DNA from: Bacteroidales bacterium
Lineage (GTDB): Bacteria > Bacteroidota > Bacteroidia > Bacteroidales > VadinHA17
Assembly: GCA_003518245.1 (NCBI GenBank)
Contig: DOZA01000270.1
Location: forward strand, 370 to 22,476
Direction of reading: 5' to 3'
DNA: 22,107 nucleotides
Positions 1 to 7,539 of this stretch are shown here, piece after piece. The notes under the pieces were generated by a model. It worked only from the letters and a program-made list of their open reading frames with translations, searched no databases and had not been told where the DNA came from. A program made the position numbers and the translations under genes. Positions within the stretch are counted from its first letter, which is position 1; the number at the start of each line of letters is the position of its first letter.

Positions 1-1149
1 TGCCTGCAATTCATAGCTTGAGCTTCCCCTGGTATCCAGCACAACACCGTCTGCCTCAATCTCCTTTATAAGCCTCGCCATACCTCTGTAATGATTTTCC
101 TGCCTGGTACTTTTATCCCATGGATTATATGCAATAAAGAACTTTGTATTTGTTTGCCTTGACATCCGCGCAAAACTCCTTAACTGATTTGTACCGCCGG
201 GTAAGTCATCGTACAGGTCCCATTGATTACGCATATCAACACCCAGTCGAGGCCATGTAGGCCATATACCATAAATATCCAGGTACCCGAATCGTTTGTT
301 ATAATCTCTCAGTTGTTCGCCGTAATTGTATCTTCTTTTAAACCTGTCATAAAATGATTTATCCCAGGCTTGCTGTAATACAGTGAGATAAGACTTCCTT
401 ATCCACTTCAGATCATCCCTCTCAAACAGGCTGTTATCAAACTCACCAAGATCGTATATGTACCTGTCCTTGAATATAAGCTTTAATCCATCCTGCCACG
501 AGCCTTTGAAGACATCACCATATATACTGTAAGACATTCTGGCGCCTGGCGGTAACAGTGAGCTGTACCTCCTTAATATAGCACCATTATTTTCTCCGCG
601 CCTGGTAAGAGCGACAAGTGATAATTCGCCCTCAATTTTCTTTACAGTGAATCCAAGATCCCAGGCATTGTCAGGCAGTATAACCCTCAAGGGCTCATAA
701 CCTGGCCGGTGAAGATATGCCCTTGCCAGATTCCATGGGCCCTTACCTGTTATATATACATTTTCAGGATCTTCGCCCATAGGTAATACATTACTTATTT
801 CAATGGTATCCAAACCATCATTCTGAAATGCTATCTCCCCCCTCCATCCCGGGTGATTACCACCAAAAGACGTGAAAGAAACACGCAGTGAATTTTCAAA
901 ACTCATGATAAAACGAGTACCTACAAGGCTGGCATTTACATCGCTTGAAAGATGATACCTGTCATTTGATTCAAAGCTGAATACCGGAAATGATAATTCA
1001 TTACCTGTTTCAGTGCTATCACTTAAAAGAAGTTTTTCAATCCTCAACCCCCTGCCTGTTGACAGACCAATATTGTTTAGCTCCTGGCATATAGCTTCAT
1101 GCCATGAAATAATAGAAAACAGAGCTATTATGATAAACCATTGCTTCAT
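1..1149 (-). CDS. Putative secreted glycoside hydrolase, 3' end outside window
   Basis: An open frame runs from an ATG at 1149 to the left edge without a stop, giving the first 383 residues. Residues 1-22 form a signal peptide (short charged start, IIIALF core, Ala-Ile-Cys before Gln), so the product is exported. No lipobox is seen. The next ~200 residues look beta-rich; then come Trp/Tyr-rich stretches (IWPTWPRLGVDMRNQW) and, near the edge, an ADGVVLDTRG segment that resembles a beta-strand of a TIM barrel ending in a candidate catalytic Asp. A beta-sandwich followed by a (beta/alpha)8 barrel is typical of GH36/GH31-like and DUF6259-type glycosidases, but I cannot fix the family or substrate. 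The gene stands apart from its divergent neighbour by 164 bp. Confidence is high that it is a real gene and low on its function. Confidence 0.6.
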   Translation of the reverse strand, partial: MKQWFIIIALFSIISWHEAICQELNNIGLSTGRGLRIEKLLLSDSTETGNELSFPVFSFESNDRYHLSSDVNASLVGTRFIMSFENSLRVSFTSFGGNHPGWRGEIAFQNDGLDTIEISNVLPMGEDPENVYITGKGPWNLARAYLHRPGYEPLRVILPDNAWDLGFTVKKIEGELSLVALTRRGENNGAILRRYSSLLPPGARMSYSIYGDVFKGSWQDGLKLIFKDRYIYDLGEFDNSLFERDDLKWIRKSYLTVLQQAWDKSFYDRFKRRYNYGEQLRDYNKRFGYLDIYGIWPTWPRLGVDMRNQWDLYDDLPGGTNQLRSFARMSRQTNTKFFIAYNPWDKSTRQENHYRGMARLIKEIEADGVVLDTRGSSSYELQA

Positions 1150-1313
1150 CTCAGAAAATATATGTTTTTCATATAATTGCTATAAGCGAAAACAGTCATG
1201 AACATAACTTTTCGCCTTCGCATACGTAAATATATGTGTTGTTCTTTACAATTTCTTAAAATAGTTGTACTTTTAATTATTAAATTGCAAAAATCATAAA
1301 ACAGGCATATTAT

Positions 1314-1514
1314 ATGAAGTACCTTAAGTACATAATAATAATACTTATTACAGTGTTAATGTCTTCCTGTTTTGCTTCCAGGCAAAATCCATATGCCAGG
1401 AAAAAGAAAAAAAATTCTTATGTTAGCGCTACCCAGCTCGGACGTAACAAGTATTTTTTTACTAACGAGTATCAGAGAAAGCTTAAAAAAAATTACAAGA
1501 AAAAACGCTATTGA
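1314..1514 (+). CDS. Small, strongly basic lipoprotein of unknown function
   Basis: A 66-residue protein with a lipoprotein signal: MKYLKY, a hydrophobic IIIILITVLM core, then a lipobox-like LMSSC with the lipidated Cys at residue 19. The mature 48 residues carry 16 Lys/Arg (clusters RKKKK and YKKKRY) and only one acidic residue, so the product is a very cationic membrane-anchored peptide. I do not recognise a family. Binding to an anionic envelope polymer (LPS, peptidoglycan or eDNA) would fit the charge, but that is inference. The overlapping frame at 1372-1614 lacks any such signature and is taken as a shadow. The gene converges on the MBL-fold gene with 12 bp between them. Confidence 0.7.
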   Translation: MKYLKYIIIILITVLMSSCFASRQNPYARKKKKNSYVSATQLGRNKYFFTNEYQRKLKKNYKKKRY

Positions 1515-1526
1515 TTATCACCCGTA

Positions 1527-2288
1527 TTATATATCTATTGCCAGCTCATCATATGCCAGTTCAACACTGGCAGGTAATTCTTTTGAAATTTCACTATGCA
1601 AACCCATCTGGTGACTTATATGTGTGATATACCCTTTTCTTGGTGAAACTTCATTTATCAACTCTATTGCTTCTCTAAGGTTAAAATGGGAAAGATGTTT
1701 TTCTTTCCTTAATGCATTAATAACCAAATATTTAACACCTATCAGCTTCTTCTTGTTTTCCTCTGAGATATAATTTGCATCTGTTATATAAGCAAAGTCA
1801 TTAATTCTGAAACCATAAACAGGTAACCTGTAATGATGCACCTTAACAGGTAGGATTTTAATATTACCAATCCTGAAAGGATCTTCATCTATGTTAATAA
1901 GATTCATCTGTGGTACTCCGGGATATTTATTTTCAGAAAATACATAGGGATACTCTCTCTTCACAGCCTGCTGTACCCTTTCGTCGGAATAAATATCTAT
2001 AGGTTTCTTACTTATGTAATTAAATGCCCTGACATCATCCATTCCACCAATATGATCCTTATGTTCATGAGTAAGCAGAATACTATCAAGCTTTTTAACT
2101 CCTGCCCTAAGCATCTGTTGCCTGAAATCGGGTCCTGCATCAATAACAATATTTCTCTCCCCTGTCTCGATCAACAACGATGACCTCAGTCTTTTATCTT
2201 TAGAGTCTTTTGACTGGCAGGTCAAACAATTGCATGCAATAACAGGAACACCCTGTGAAGTACCGGTACCTAGAAAGGTTATTCTCAC
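1527..2288 (-). CDS. MBL-fold metal-dependent hydrolase, PhnP-like
   Basis: A 253-residue metallo-beta-lactamase-fold enzyme. Strand one is MRITFLGTGTSQGVP; the metal-binding THEHKDH motif sits at 73-79, with further likely ligands His151/152, Asp170 (YITDAN) and His223 (THISH). The Cys19-x-Cys21-x2-Cys24 cluster matches the extra zinc-binding loop of PhnP-type phosphodiesterases, the closest named family (phosphoribosyl 1,2-cyclic phosphate phosphodiesterase). There is no phn gene nearby, so phosphonate use is not supported and a general cyclic phosphodiesterase role is safer. The start is GTG: the codons upstream in frame reach a TGA with no ATG, and translation from GTG begins exactly at the conserved first strand. 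It is divergent from the RsmI-like gene (104 bp). Confidence 0.88.
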   Translation of the reverse strand: MRITFLGTGTSQGVPVIACNCLTCQSKDSKDKRLRSSLLIETGERNIVIDAGPDFRQQMLRAGVKKLDSILLTHEHKDHIGGMDDVRAFNYISKKPIDIYSDERVQQAVKREYPYVFSENKYPGVPQMNLINIDEDPFRIGNIKILPVKVHHYRLPVYGFRINDFAYITDANYISEENKKKLIGVKYLVINALRKEKHLSHFNLREAIELINEVSPRKGYITHISHQMGLHSEISKELPASVELAYDELAIDI

Positions 2289-2392
2289 TTTTGATGTTTT
2301 AGATACTCAAAATAAGCTAAAATATTTCATTTCTGAAATGCAGAATGTTTTCATAAGGGGTATTTTTATTATTTTAGGGCAAAACAAAAAAT

Positions 2393-3103
2393 TTGAAAGG
2401 TAGATTATTTTTAATCCCTGTCACTCTGGGATCTCCTGATTACAGGTATGTCATACCTGAGAAAGTGCTGGAAATAATTATCTCGCTCAGGAAATTTATT
2501 GTTGAAGATATTCGCAGTGCCAGGAGATTCCTGAGGATGATTGATCCACGATTCCCCATTGATGAATCAGAGTTTATGATATTAAATAAACACACTGATT
2601 ATAAGGATCTTGATGGCATGATGTCCTTTTTAAAGGAAGGGTCTGATACAGGTCTAATGAGTGAGGCCGGTATTCCGGGTGTTGCTGATCCGGGCTCTGA
2701 CCTTGTTCTGCAGGCCCACGAAAATGGTTTCAGGGTTATTCCACTGATTGGTCCGTCTTCTATCTACCTTGCCCTTATGTCATCAGGCTTGAATGGTCAG
2801 AATTTTGCTTTCAACGGATACCTTCCCATAAAAAGGGCTGATCGCATCAGGGAGATAAAAAACCTGCAAACAATGGCACGCAGGGGGCAGAGTCAGATAT
2901 TTATGGAAACACCCTACCGTAATATGAAATTGCTTGAGGACATAGCAGCCACACTTGACAATAATATATACCTGTGTATCGCTGCCAATATTACCCATCC
3001 TGACGAATACATTACCACAAGAACAGTATCAGACTGGCTGAAAAAAGGGTTTCCTGATATAGATAAGAAACCTGCCATCTTTATTATCGGGATTAAAAGC
3101 TGA
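2393..3103 (+). CDS. SAM-dependent methyltransferase, short RsmI-like (tetrapyrrole methylase fold)
   Basis: A 236-residue member of the RsmI/COG0313 branch of the tetrapyrrole methylase superfamily. The SAM-site motif GLMSEAGIPGVADPG (87-101) corresponds to the GLVSDAGTPGISDPG block of RsmI; GPSS (120-123) and FMETPYRN (170-177) are also family hallmarks. RsmI makes the 2'-O-methyl on 16S rRNA C1402, but this protein is ~40-50 residues shorter and its N-terminus (LIPVTLGS instead of the usual VATPIGN) is diverged, as in a second RsmI-like paralogue I recall from Bacteroidota. Its substrate is therefore unproven. The start is TTG: an in-frame TAG lies six codons upstream and there is no ATG before the conserved RLFLIP strand. 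Confidence 0.85.
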   Translation: MKGRLFLIPVTLGSPDYRYVIPEKVLEIIISLRKFIVEDIRSARRFLRMIDPRFPIDESEFMILNKHTDYKDLDGMMSFLKEGSDTGLMSEAGIPGVADPGSDLVLQAHENGFRVIPLIGPSSIYLALMSSGLNGQNFAFNGYLPIKRADRIREIKNLQTMARRGQSQIFMETPYRNMKLLEDIAATLDNNIYLCIAANITHPDEYITTRTVSDWLKKGFPDIDKKPAIFIIGIKS

Positions 3104-3194
3104 TAGTTTTTTATATTTTTAAACATGATGTGACAAGCAGGTATAATAAATACTTTTTGATAAATTGCCATCTTAATAACTAAACCAAGATCAA

Positions 3195-6100
3195 ATGTTA
3201 GCAAAAAAAACAATTATTACTGTATTATTCCTTGGAGTGTTTCTTTTCTCACATAGCCAGGAAGTAGATATGGATCTTTTTCACGGCCTTAAACCCAGGA
3301 ATATAGGTCCGGCTGGTATGAGTGGCCGTGTAACAGCAATTGCTGTTGACAATAATAATCCCGAAATATTTTACGTAGGAACGGCTTCAGGTGGTTTATG
3401 GAAAACAACCAGCGGAGGAGTTCAGTTTGAACCTGTTTTTGACGAAATGGAAGTTGCTTCTATAGGGGCACTGGCTATCGATCCCCTGCGCCCTGACATT
3501 ATCTGGGCCGGCACAGGTGAAGGAAACCCAAGAAACAGCATTACAGGTGGTTACGGACTGTATAAAAGCCTGGATGCAGGAAAAACATGGGAGCTGGTTG
3601 GTCTTGAAGCAACAAGACATATACACAGAATAGTTATTAATCCCAATAACAGCGATATCGTATATGTAGGTGCTATAGGAAGTCCCTGGGCACCCAATAA
3701 AGAAAGAGGGGTATATAAAACAACCGATGGAGGTAAGACATGGAAACAGGTATTATATACAAATGAGACATCTGGAGTTGCTGACATGGTAATGGACCCT
3801 CTGAATCCTGATAAATTGATTGTAGCCATGTGGGATCACCAGAGATGGCCATGGTTCTTCAACTCTGGAGGCGAAGGATCAGGACTCTATTTAACACAGG
3901 ATGGGGGTCAGTCATTCAATAAAATAACAAATGGATTACCTGAGAAAATTGGCAGGATTGGGATTGCAATAGCCCGCAGCAAACCAGAGTATGTATATGC
4001 TTACGTGGAATCAGAAACAAACGCTATATACCGATCAACCGATGGTGGTTTGAGCTGGGGAAAAAGGGGAACTGAAAATATTGGGTCAAGACCATTTTAT
4101 TACGCTGAAATATATGTTGATCCTTCAAATGAAAACAGGTTATACACATTATACTCAAGAATTAATAGGAGTGAAGATGGTGGATTAACATTCCCTGAGC
4201 AAATAGCAGGCAGTGTACATAGCGATCATCATGCATGGTGGATTAATAGTTATAATCCCAAACATATGATAGAAGGTAATGACGGAGGCCTGGCAATAAC
4301 TTATGATATGGGTAAAACATGGAGACATATTACTAACCTACCCATTGGCCAGTTCTATCATATTTCAGTTGATATGGAAAAGCCATATAATATATATGGT
4401 GGATTACAGGATAATGGTTCATGGAGAGGACCTGCCTATACATGGACCAGGGGTGGCATTATAAATGAAGCATGGGATTTTCTTATTGGTGGTGACGGTT
4501 TTGATGCCCTTCCCATGCCCGGAGATACAAGATACTGCTATGCACAATCACAGGGAGGTGCCCTGCAAAGAATTGATACAGAAACCGGAAACAGCAAAAG
4601 TATTCGACCTGCAGCTAAAGGTAAAGAAAGGTTAAGATTTAACTGGAATGCAGCCCTGGCACAGGATCCTTTTGAGGATAATACAATATATTTCGGCAGC
4701 CAGTTTGTTCATAAAAGCACCAGTAAGGGCGATGATTGGGAAATTATTTCTCCTGACCTGACAACTAATGACCCGGAAAAACAAAAACAGAGACAAAGTG
4801 GCGGACTCACAATCGACGCTACAGGTGCCGAAAATCACTGTACCCTGCTGGCCATTGAGCCCAGCCCGCTAAAAGAAGGACTGATATGGGCAGGATCAGA
4901 TGATGGTAAACTACATATTACAACAGACGGTGGAGAAAACTGGGAAGAGGTAGGTAAAAATATTAAGGACATGCCCGAAGCTTCATGGATACCACAGATT
5001 ACTGCATCTGAACATAATGAAGCTGAAGCGTTTGTTGTCGTAAACGATTACAGGCAGGGCGATTATAGTGCCTACCTGTACAGAACGAAAGATTATGGCA
5101 AATCATGGGAACAGATAATCGATAATAATGATGTATGGGGATATGTACTATGTTTCGTGCAGGACCCTGTAGAACCCGATCTTATGTTTGCAGGTACTGA
5201 ATACGGACTGTATGTAAGCTTTGATGGATCAAGAACATGGAATAAATGGACCGTGGATTATCCAACTGTTTCAACATATGACATGACCATTCATCCCAGA
5301 GAAAACGACCTTGTGATTGGAACATTTGGCCGTTCTGTTTGGGTCATTGATGATATTACCCCTCTCAGGGAAATAGCCCGCCGAGGAAACGATTTTTTCA
5401 ACCAGGATCTTGTTTTGTTTGAACCAACTGAAGCTACCATGGCCGAAACAAAGAATCTCCCCGGATACTATTTCAGGGCTGATGCCATGTTTGAAGGAGA
5501 TAACAGACCCAATGCAGCAATGATATCATTCTATACAATTGAGAAAGGTAAGGACAAAATGAAGCTGTTTATCCTAAATGAAAATGGTGATACCCTGAGA
5601 AAAATGGATGCCGAGTATAAAAAAGGTTTTAACAGGATATACTGGGATTTTTCAATGGATCCACCCGAAATGCCTGGTGTGATAAGGGATGAAAGTGAAG
5701 AAAGAAGAAGGAACTTTTTTATGTTCCGCAGAGGAGCAAAAGTACTTCCCGGTAATTATAAACTTGTACTTTGCCATGATGATCTAAACTCATCAACAAA
5801 TATAAAGGTGAGTAATGATCCCAGAATGCCTGAACCAGATATTGAAACGATGAATAAAATCAGGGCAAGAGCACTTGAATTACAGCCCAGGATCATGGCA
5901 TATAACGAAAAGTATACGACATTCAGGAAAGTAAGAAACAGCCTTGCGAAGATGAAAGAATTAATATCTGATGAAATGCCATTCGCAGAAAAACATAAAG
6001 AGGTTTATGATTCTGTAAATAAAGAATATAACAAGGTTATGAGATTACTGACTAACAGAAGGGAAGGACTGGCCAGGGCCATGTTCGGCATTAACGTTCT

Positions 6101-6272
6101 TTACAGAGCTACAACATCCCTGACCGAGGCAGAAGAAGAGTCTGTTAACAAAGCTGTGAAAGCCATGGATGAAGCTGAACAAATGATTGATACTTTCATC
6201 AGTGATAAATGGCCTGAATATATTAATTTCTTCAAGGAAAATAATATCACACTTGATAAGATATTGAAATAG
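3195..6272 (+). CDS. Large secreted Asp-box/VPS10-like beta-propeller protein
   Basis: A 1025-residue exported protein. Residues 1-21 are a signal peptide (KKTIITVLFLGVFLFSHS) without a lipobox. Residues ~30-720 contain about eleven BNR/Asp-box motifs (S/T-x-D-x-G-x-T-W), for example SLDAGKTW (125-132), TTDGGKTW (176-183), STDGGLSW (281-288), TYDMGKTW (369-376) and TTDGGENW (576-583), typical of the 10-bladed sortilin/VPS10 and sialidase-like propellers usually named 'glycosyl hydrolase' in Bacteroidota. No sialidase Arg triad or active site is evident, so enzymatic activity is unproven. Residues ~720-850 look beta-rich and ~850-1025 helical (peptide repeats rich in Lys/Glu). No C-terminal T9SS sorting domain is obvious. 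It stands alone between the methyltransferase and the inverted-repeat element. Confidence 0.85.
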   Translation: MLAKKTIITVLFLGVFLFSHSQEVDMDLFHGLKPRNIGPAGMSGRVTAIAVDNNNPEIFYVGTASGGLWKTTSGGVQFEPVFDEMEVASIGALAIDPLRPDIIWAGTGEGNPRNSITGGYGLYKSLDAGKTWELVGLEATRHIHRIVINPNNSDIVYVGAIGSPWAPNKERGVYKTTDGGKTWKQVLYTNETSGVADMVMDPLNPDKLIVAMWDHQRWPWFFNSGGEGSGLYLTQDGGQSFNKITNGLPEKIGRIGIAIARSKPEYVYAYVESETNAIYRSTDGGLSWGKRGTENIGSRPFYYAEIYVDPSNENRLYTLYSRINRSEDGGLTFPEQIAGSVHSDHHAWWINSYNPKHMIEGNDGGLAITYDMGKTWRHITNLPIGQFYHISVDMEKPYNIYGGLQDNGSWRGPAYTWTRGGIINEAWDFLIGGDGFDALPMPGDTRYCYAQSQGGALQRIDTETGNSKSIRPAAKGKERLRFNWNAALAQDPFEDNTIYFGSQFVHKSTSKGDDWEIISPDLTTNDPEKQKQRQSGGLTIDATGAENHCTLLAIEPSPLKEGLIWAGSDDGKLHITTDGGENWEEVGKNIKDMPEASWIPQITASEHNEAEAFVVVNDYRQGDYSAYLYRTKDYGKSWEQIIDNNDVWGYVLCFVQDPVEPDLMFAGTEYGLYVSFDGSRTWNKWTVDYPTVSTYDMTIHPRENDLVIGTFGRSVWVIDDITPLREIARRGNDFFNQDLVLFEPTEATMAETKNLPGYYFRADAMFEGDNRPNAAMISFYTIEKGKDKMKLFILNENGDTLRKMDAEYKKGFNRIYWDFSMDPPEMPGVIRDESEERRRNFFMFRRGAKVLPGNYKLVLCHDDLNSSTNIKVSNDPRMPEPDIETMNKIRARALELQPRIMAYNEKYTTFRKVRNSLAKMKELISDEMPFAEKHKEVYDSVNKEYNKVMRLLTNRREGLARAMFGINVLYRATTSLTEAEEESVNKAVKAMDEAEQMIDTFISDKWPEYINFFKENNITLDKILK

Positions 6273-6290
6273 ACCAGGGTTTCTGACTAT

Positions 6291-6431
6291 GGGGGTGTAT
6301 CAAAAGCCGGTAATTATTATTTCCTGGCCTGTCTTCTAAATTTTATGTTGCTTATTAATAATATGTTATATTTCTTTAAACGGCTTTTAAAAGTAAAAAA
6401 ATCAAGATTTTTTTACTTTTGATACACCCCC
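6291..6431. repeat. MITE-like inverted-repeat element with split right arm
   Basis: The left end GGGGGTGTATCAAAAG (6291-6306) is repeated as an exact inverted copy at 6416-6431, enclosing a 141-bp non-coding unit between two convergent genes. The left arm continues with CCG, and its partner CGGCTTTT occurs inside at 6381-6388. The right arm is therefore a 19-bp arm interrupted by about 28 bp that form an AT hairpin. Exact G-rich ends with an AT-rich core and no ORF are what a non-autonomous element derived from an insertion sequence looks like. I see no clear target-site duplication (GACTAT on the left, CAGGCC on the right), and I cannot name a parent IS. It could instead simply be a long terminator structure. 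Confidence 0.6.
6389..6420. terminator. Perfect AT-rich hairpin, likely bidirectional terminator
   Basis: Two 15-nt arms (6389-6403 and 6406-6420) are exact reverse complements around an AA centre; each arm holds AAAAG, T, A7 and TC, or the reverse. On either strand the transcript would fold into a hairpin ending in a run of U with one AC break. It lies between the end of the propeller gene (+) and the end of the FKBP gene (-), where a shared terminator is expected. It has no GC-rich stem, so strength is uncertain. Confidence 0.5.
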
Positions 6432-6461
6432 CAGGCCGGAGGGATAAGGCTAAGGTTCATT

Positions 6462-6950
6462 CTAATGGTATGGACCTATTATTACTTTATCCAGTACAAC
6501 ATCAAAAGCAAGAGGGGTATATCCGGGCACAACATATGAGCCGGTTGATCCATAACCGAGTGAGCTGGGTATTACCAGTAAGGCCTTTCCACTTTCCTTC
6601 ATATAGGAAACACCCTCGTCTATGCCCTGGATAGTATTGCCGGAACCCAGTGCGAAACGAAAGGGATCAGAATTAAGGTTACTGTCGAATATTCTTCCGT
6701 CAAGGAAATAACCAACATAATATATCTCCACTGTATCACCTGTTACAGGTTGGATACCGGTTCCTTCTGTCATCTCAATATAATATAATCCGCTCTCCGT
6801 GGGCTCTGTATCAATACCCTGGTCTTTAAGGAAATTAGCTATTATTTTCATCTCTTTCTCTTCATTATTATCCTTGAAACAGGATACCATGCCTGCAAGT
6901 AGAATAGCTGCCAGCAGAAAGCTGAATAATAACCTGGTTTTGTTTTTCAT
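6462..6950 (-). CDS. FKBP-type peptidyl-prolyl isomerase lipoprotein
   Basis: A 162-residue lipoprotein: signal with hydrophobic LLFSFLLAAILLAG and lipobox-like GMVSC, lipidated Cys24. An acidic linker (NNEEKE) and a short helical stretch lead into an FKBP domain (~60-160) with GDTVEIYYVGYFLDGRIFDSN-type strands, the TIQGIDEGVSYMKESGKALLVIP core and SSLGYG. It should catalyse proline cis-trans isomerisation or chaperone exported proteins in the periplasm. It is last in a leftward group with a second FKBP lipoprotein (57 bp upstream) and a DHH phosphoesterase. Its 3' end lies 30 bp from the inverted-repeat element. Confidence 0.88.
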   Translation of the reverse strand: MKNKTRLLFSFLLAAILLAGMVSCFKDNNEEKEMKIIANFLKDQGIDTEPTESGLYYIEMTEGTGIQPVTGDTVEIYYVGYFLDGRIFDSNLNSDPFRFALGSGNTIQGIDEGVSYMKESGKALLVIPSSLGYGSTGSYVVPGYTPLAFDVVLDKVIIGPYH

Positions 6951-7007
6951 AACTTTATAAAATGGTGTTTACTGAGCACGATAATAACAAATATCATGCA
7001 AAAAACA

Positions 7008-7526
7008 CTAATTAACTTCTACTACTTTTACTTTATAAACAAGGATAGAGCGGGCCGGTATCCTGTTCTCATCTCCCAGGAGCCCATATCCCAGGTATCC
7101 CGGTAGTATAAGTATAGCTTCTGATCCTTCCTCCAACAACTGGACACCCTCATTCAGACCTGAAGGAATATTCGATTTCCCAACACTGAATTTCATCAGG
7201 CCCTCATTATTTGAATTATATATTTCTGTTCCATCAAGCAGGCTGCAAACATATTCAAGTACAACATTATCACCATAATTTATGTTGCCTTTCTCCGGTA
7301 TATTTTTAGAAATCCAGAGGCCTGTTTCTGTTTCCTTCATTTTTAGGCCTTTTCTTTCAATATAACTTTCAATCCTTTCACGGTCTTTTATCAGTAATTG
7401 CCTGTTTATTTCTGTAAGCTGTTCCTTGCTTAAACTATTTGTTTCTGATTGTCTGTTATTGTCATTCCTGCAACTGGTAAATATGATGACAGAGGGTATA
7501 AATACTATAAGAATAAACTTACTCAT
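7008..7526 (-). CDS. FKBP-type peptidyl-prolyl isomerase lipoprotein, GldI-like
   Basis: A 172-residue lipoprotein with a short signal and lipobox-like IIFTSC (lipidated Cys19). Residues ~25-62 form a charged helical linker (SKEQLTEINRQLLIKDRERI) and ~63-172 an FKBP domain (GDNVVLEYVCSLLDGTEIYN, GLNEGVQLLEEGSEAILILP, GYLGYG). The helical segment before the domain, the size and the position directly after a DHH phosphoesterase match GldI, the lipoprotein isomerase needed for gliding in Flavobacterium. As no other gld or T9SS gene is in the window, motility is not shown and I leave the symbol empty. It starts 13 bp after the DHH stop, so it is almost certainly co-transcribed. Confidence 0.85.
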   Translation of the reverse strand: MSKFILIVFIPSVIIFTSCRNDNNRQSETNSLSKEQLTEINRQLLIKDRERIESYIERKGLKMKETETGLWISKNIPEKGNINYGDNVVLEYVCSLLDGTEIYNSNNEGLMKFSVGKSNIPSGLNEGVQLLEEGSEAILILPGYLGYGLLGDENRIPARSILVYKVKVVEVN

Positions 7527-7539
7527 GTCACTTTATTAG

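Noticed and set aside
1159..1175. Small hairpin TATATG-TTTTT-CATATA just upstream of the glycoside hydrolase gene
   Set aside because: A six-pair AT-only stem is expected by chance in such AT-rich DNA, and there is no supporting context for a regulator site.
1372..1614. 80-residue plus-strand frame overlapping the small lipoprotein
   Set aside because: It has no signal, lipobox or domain and overlaps the end of the MBL gene; the frame at 1314 has a clear lipoprotein signal.
2914..3213. 99-residue minus-strand frame
   Set aside because: It is antisense to the RsmI-like gene with no recognisable features, and its composition looks like a complementary-frame shadow.
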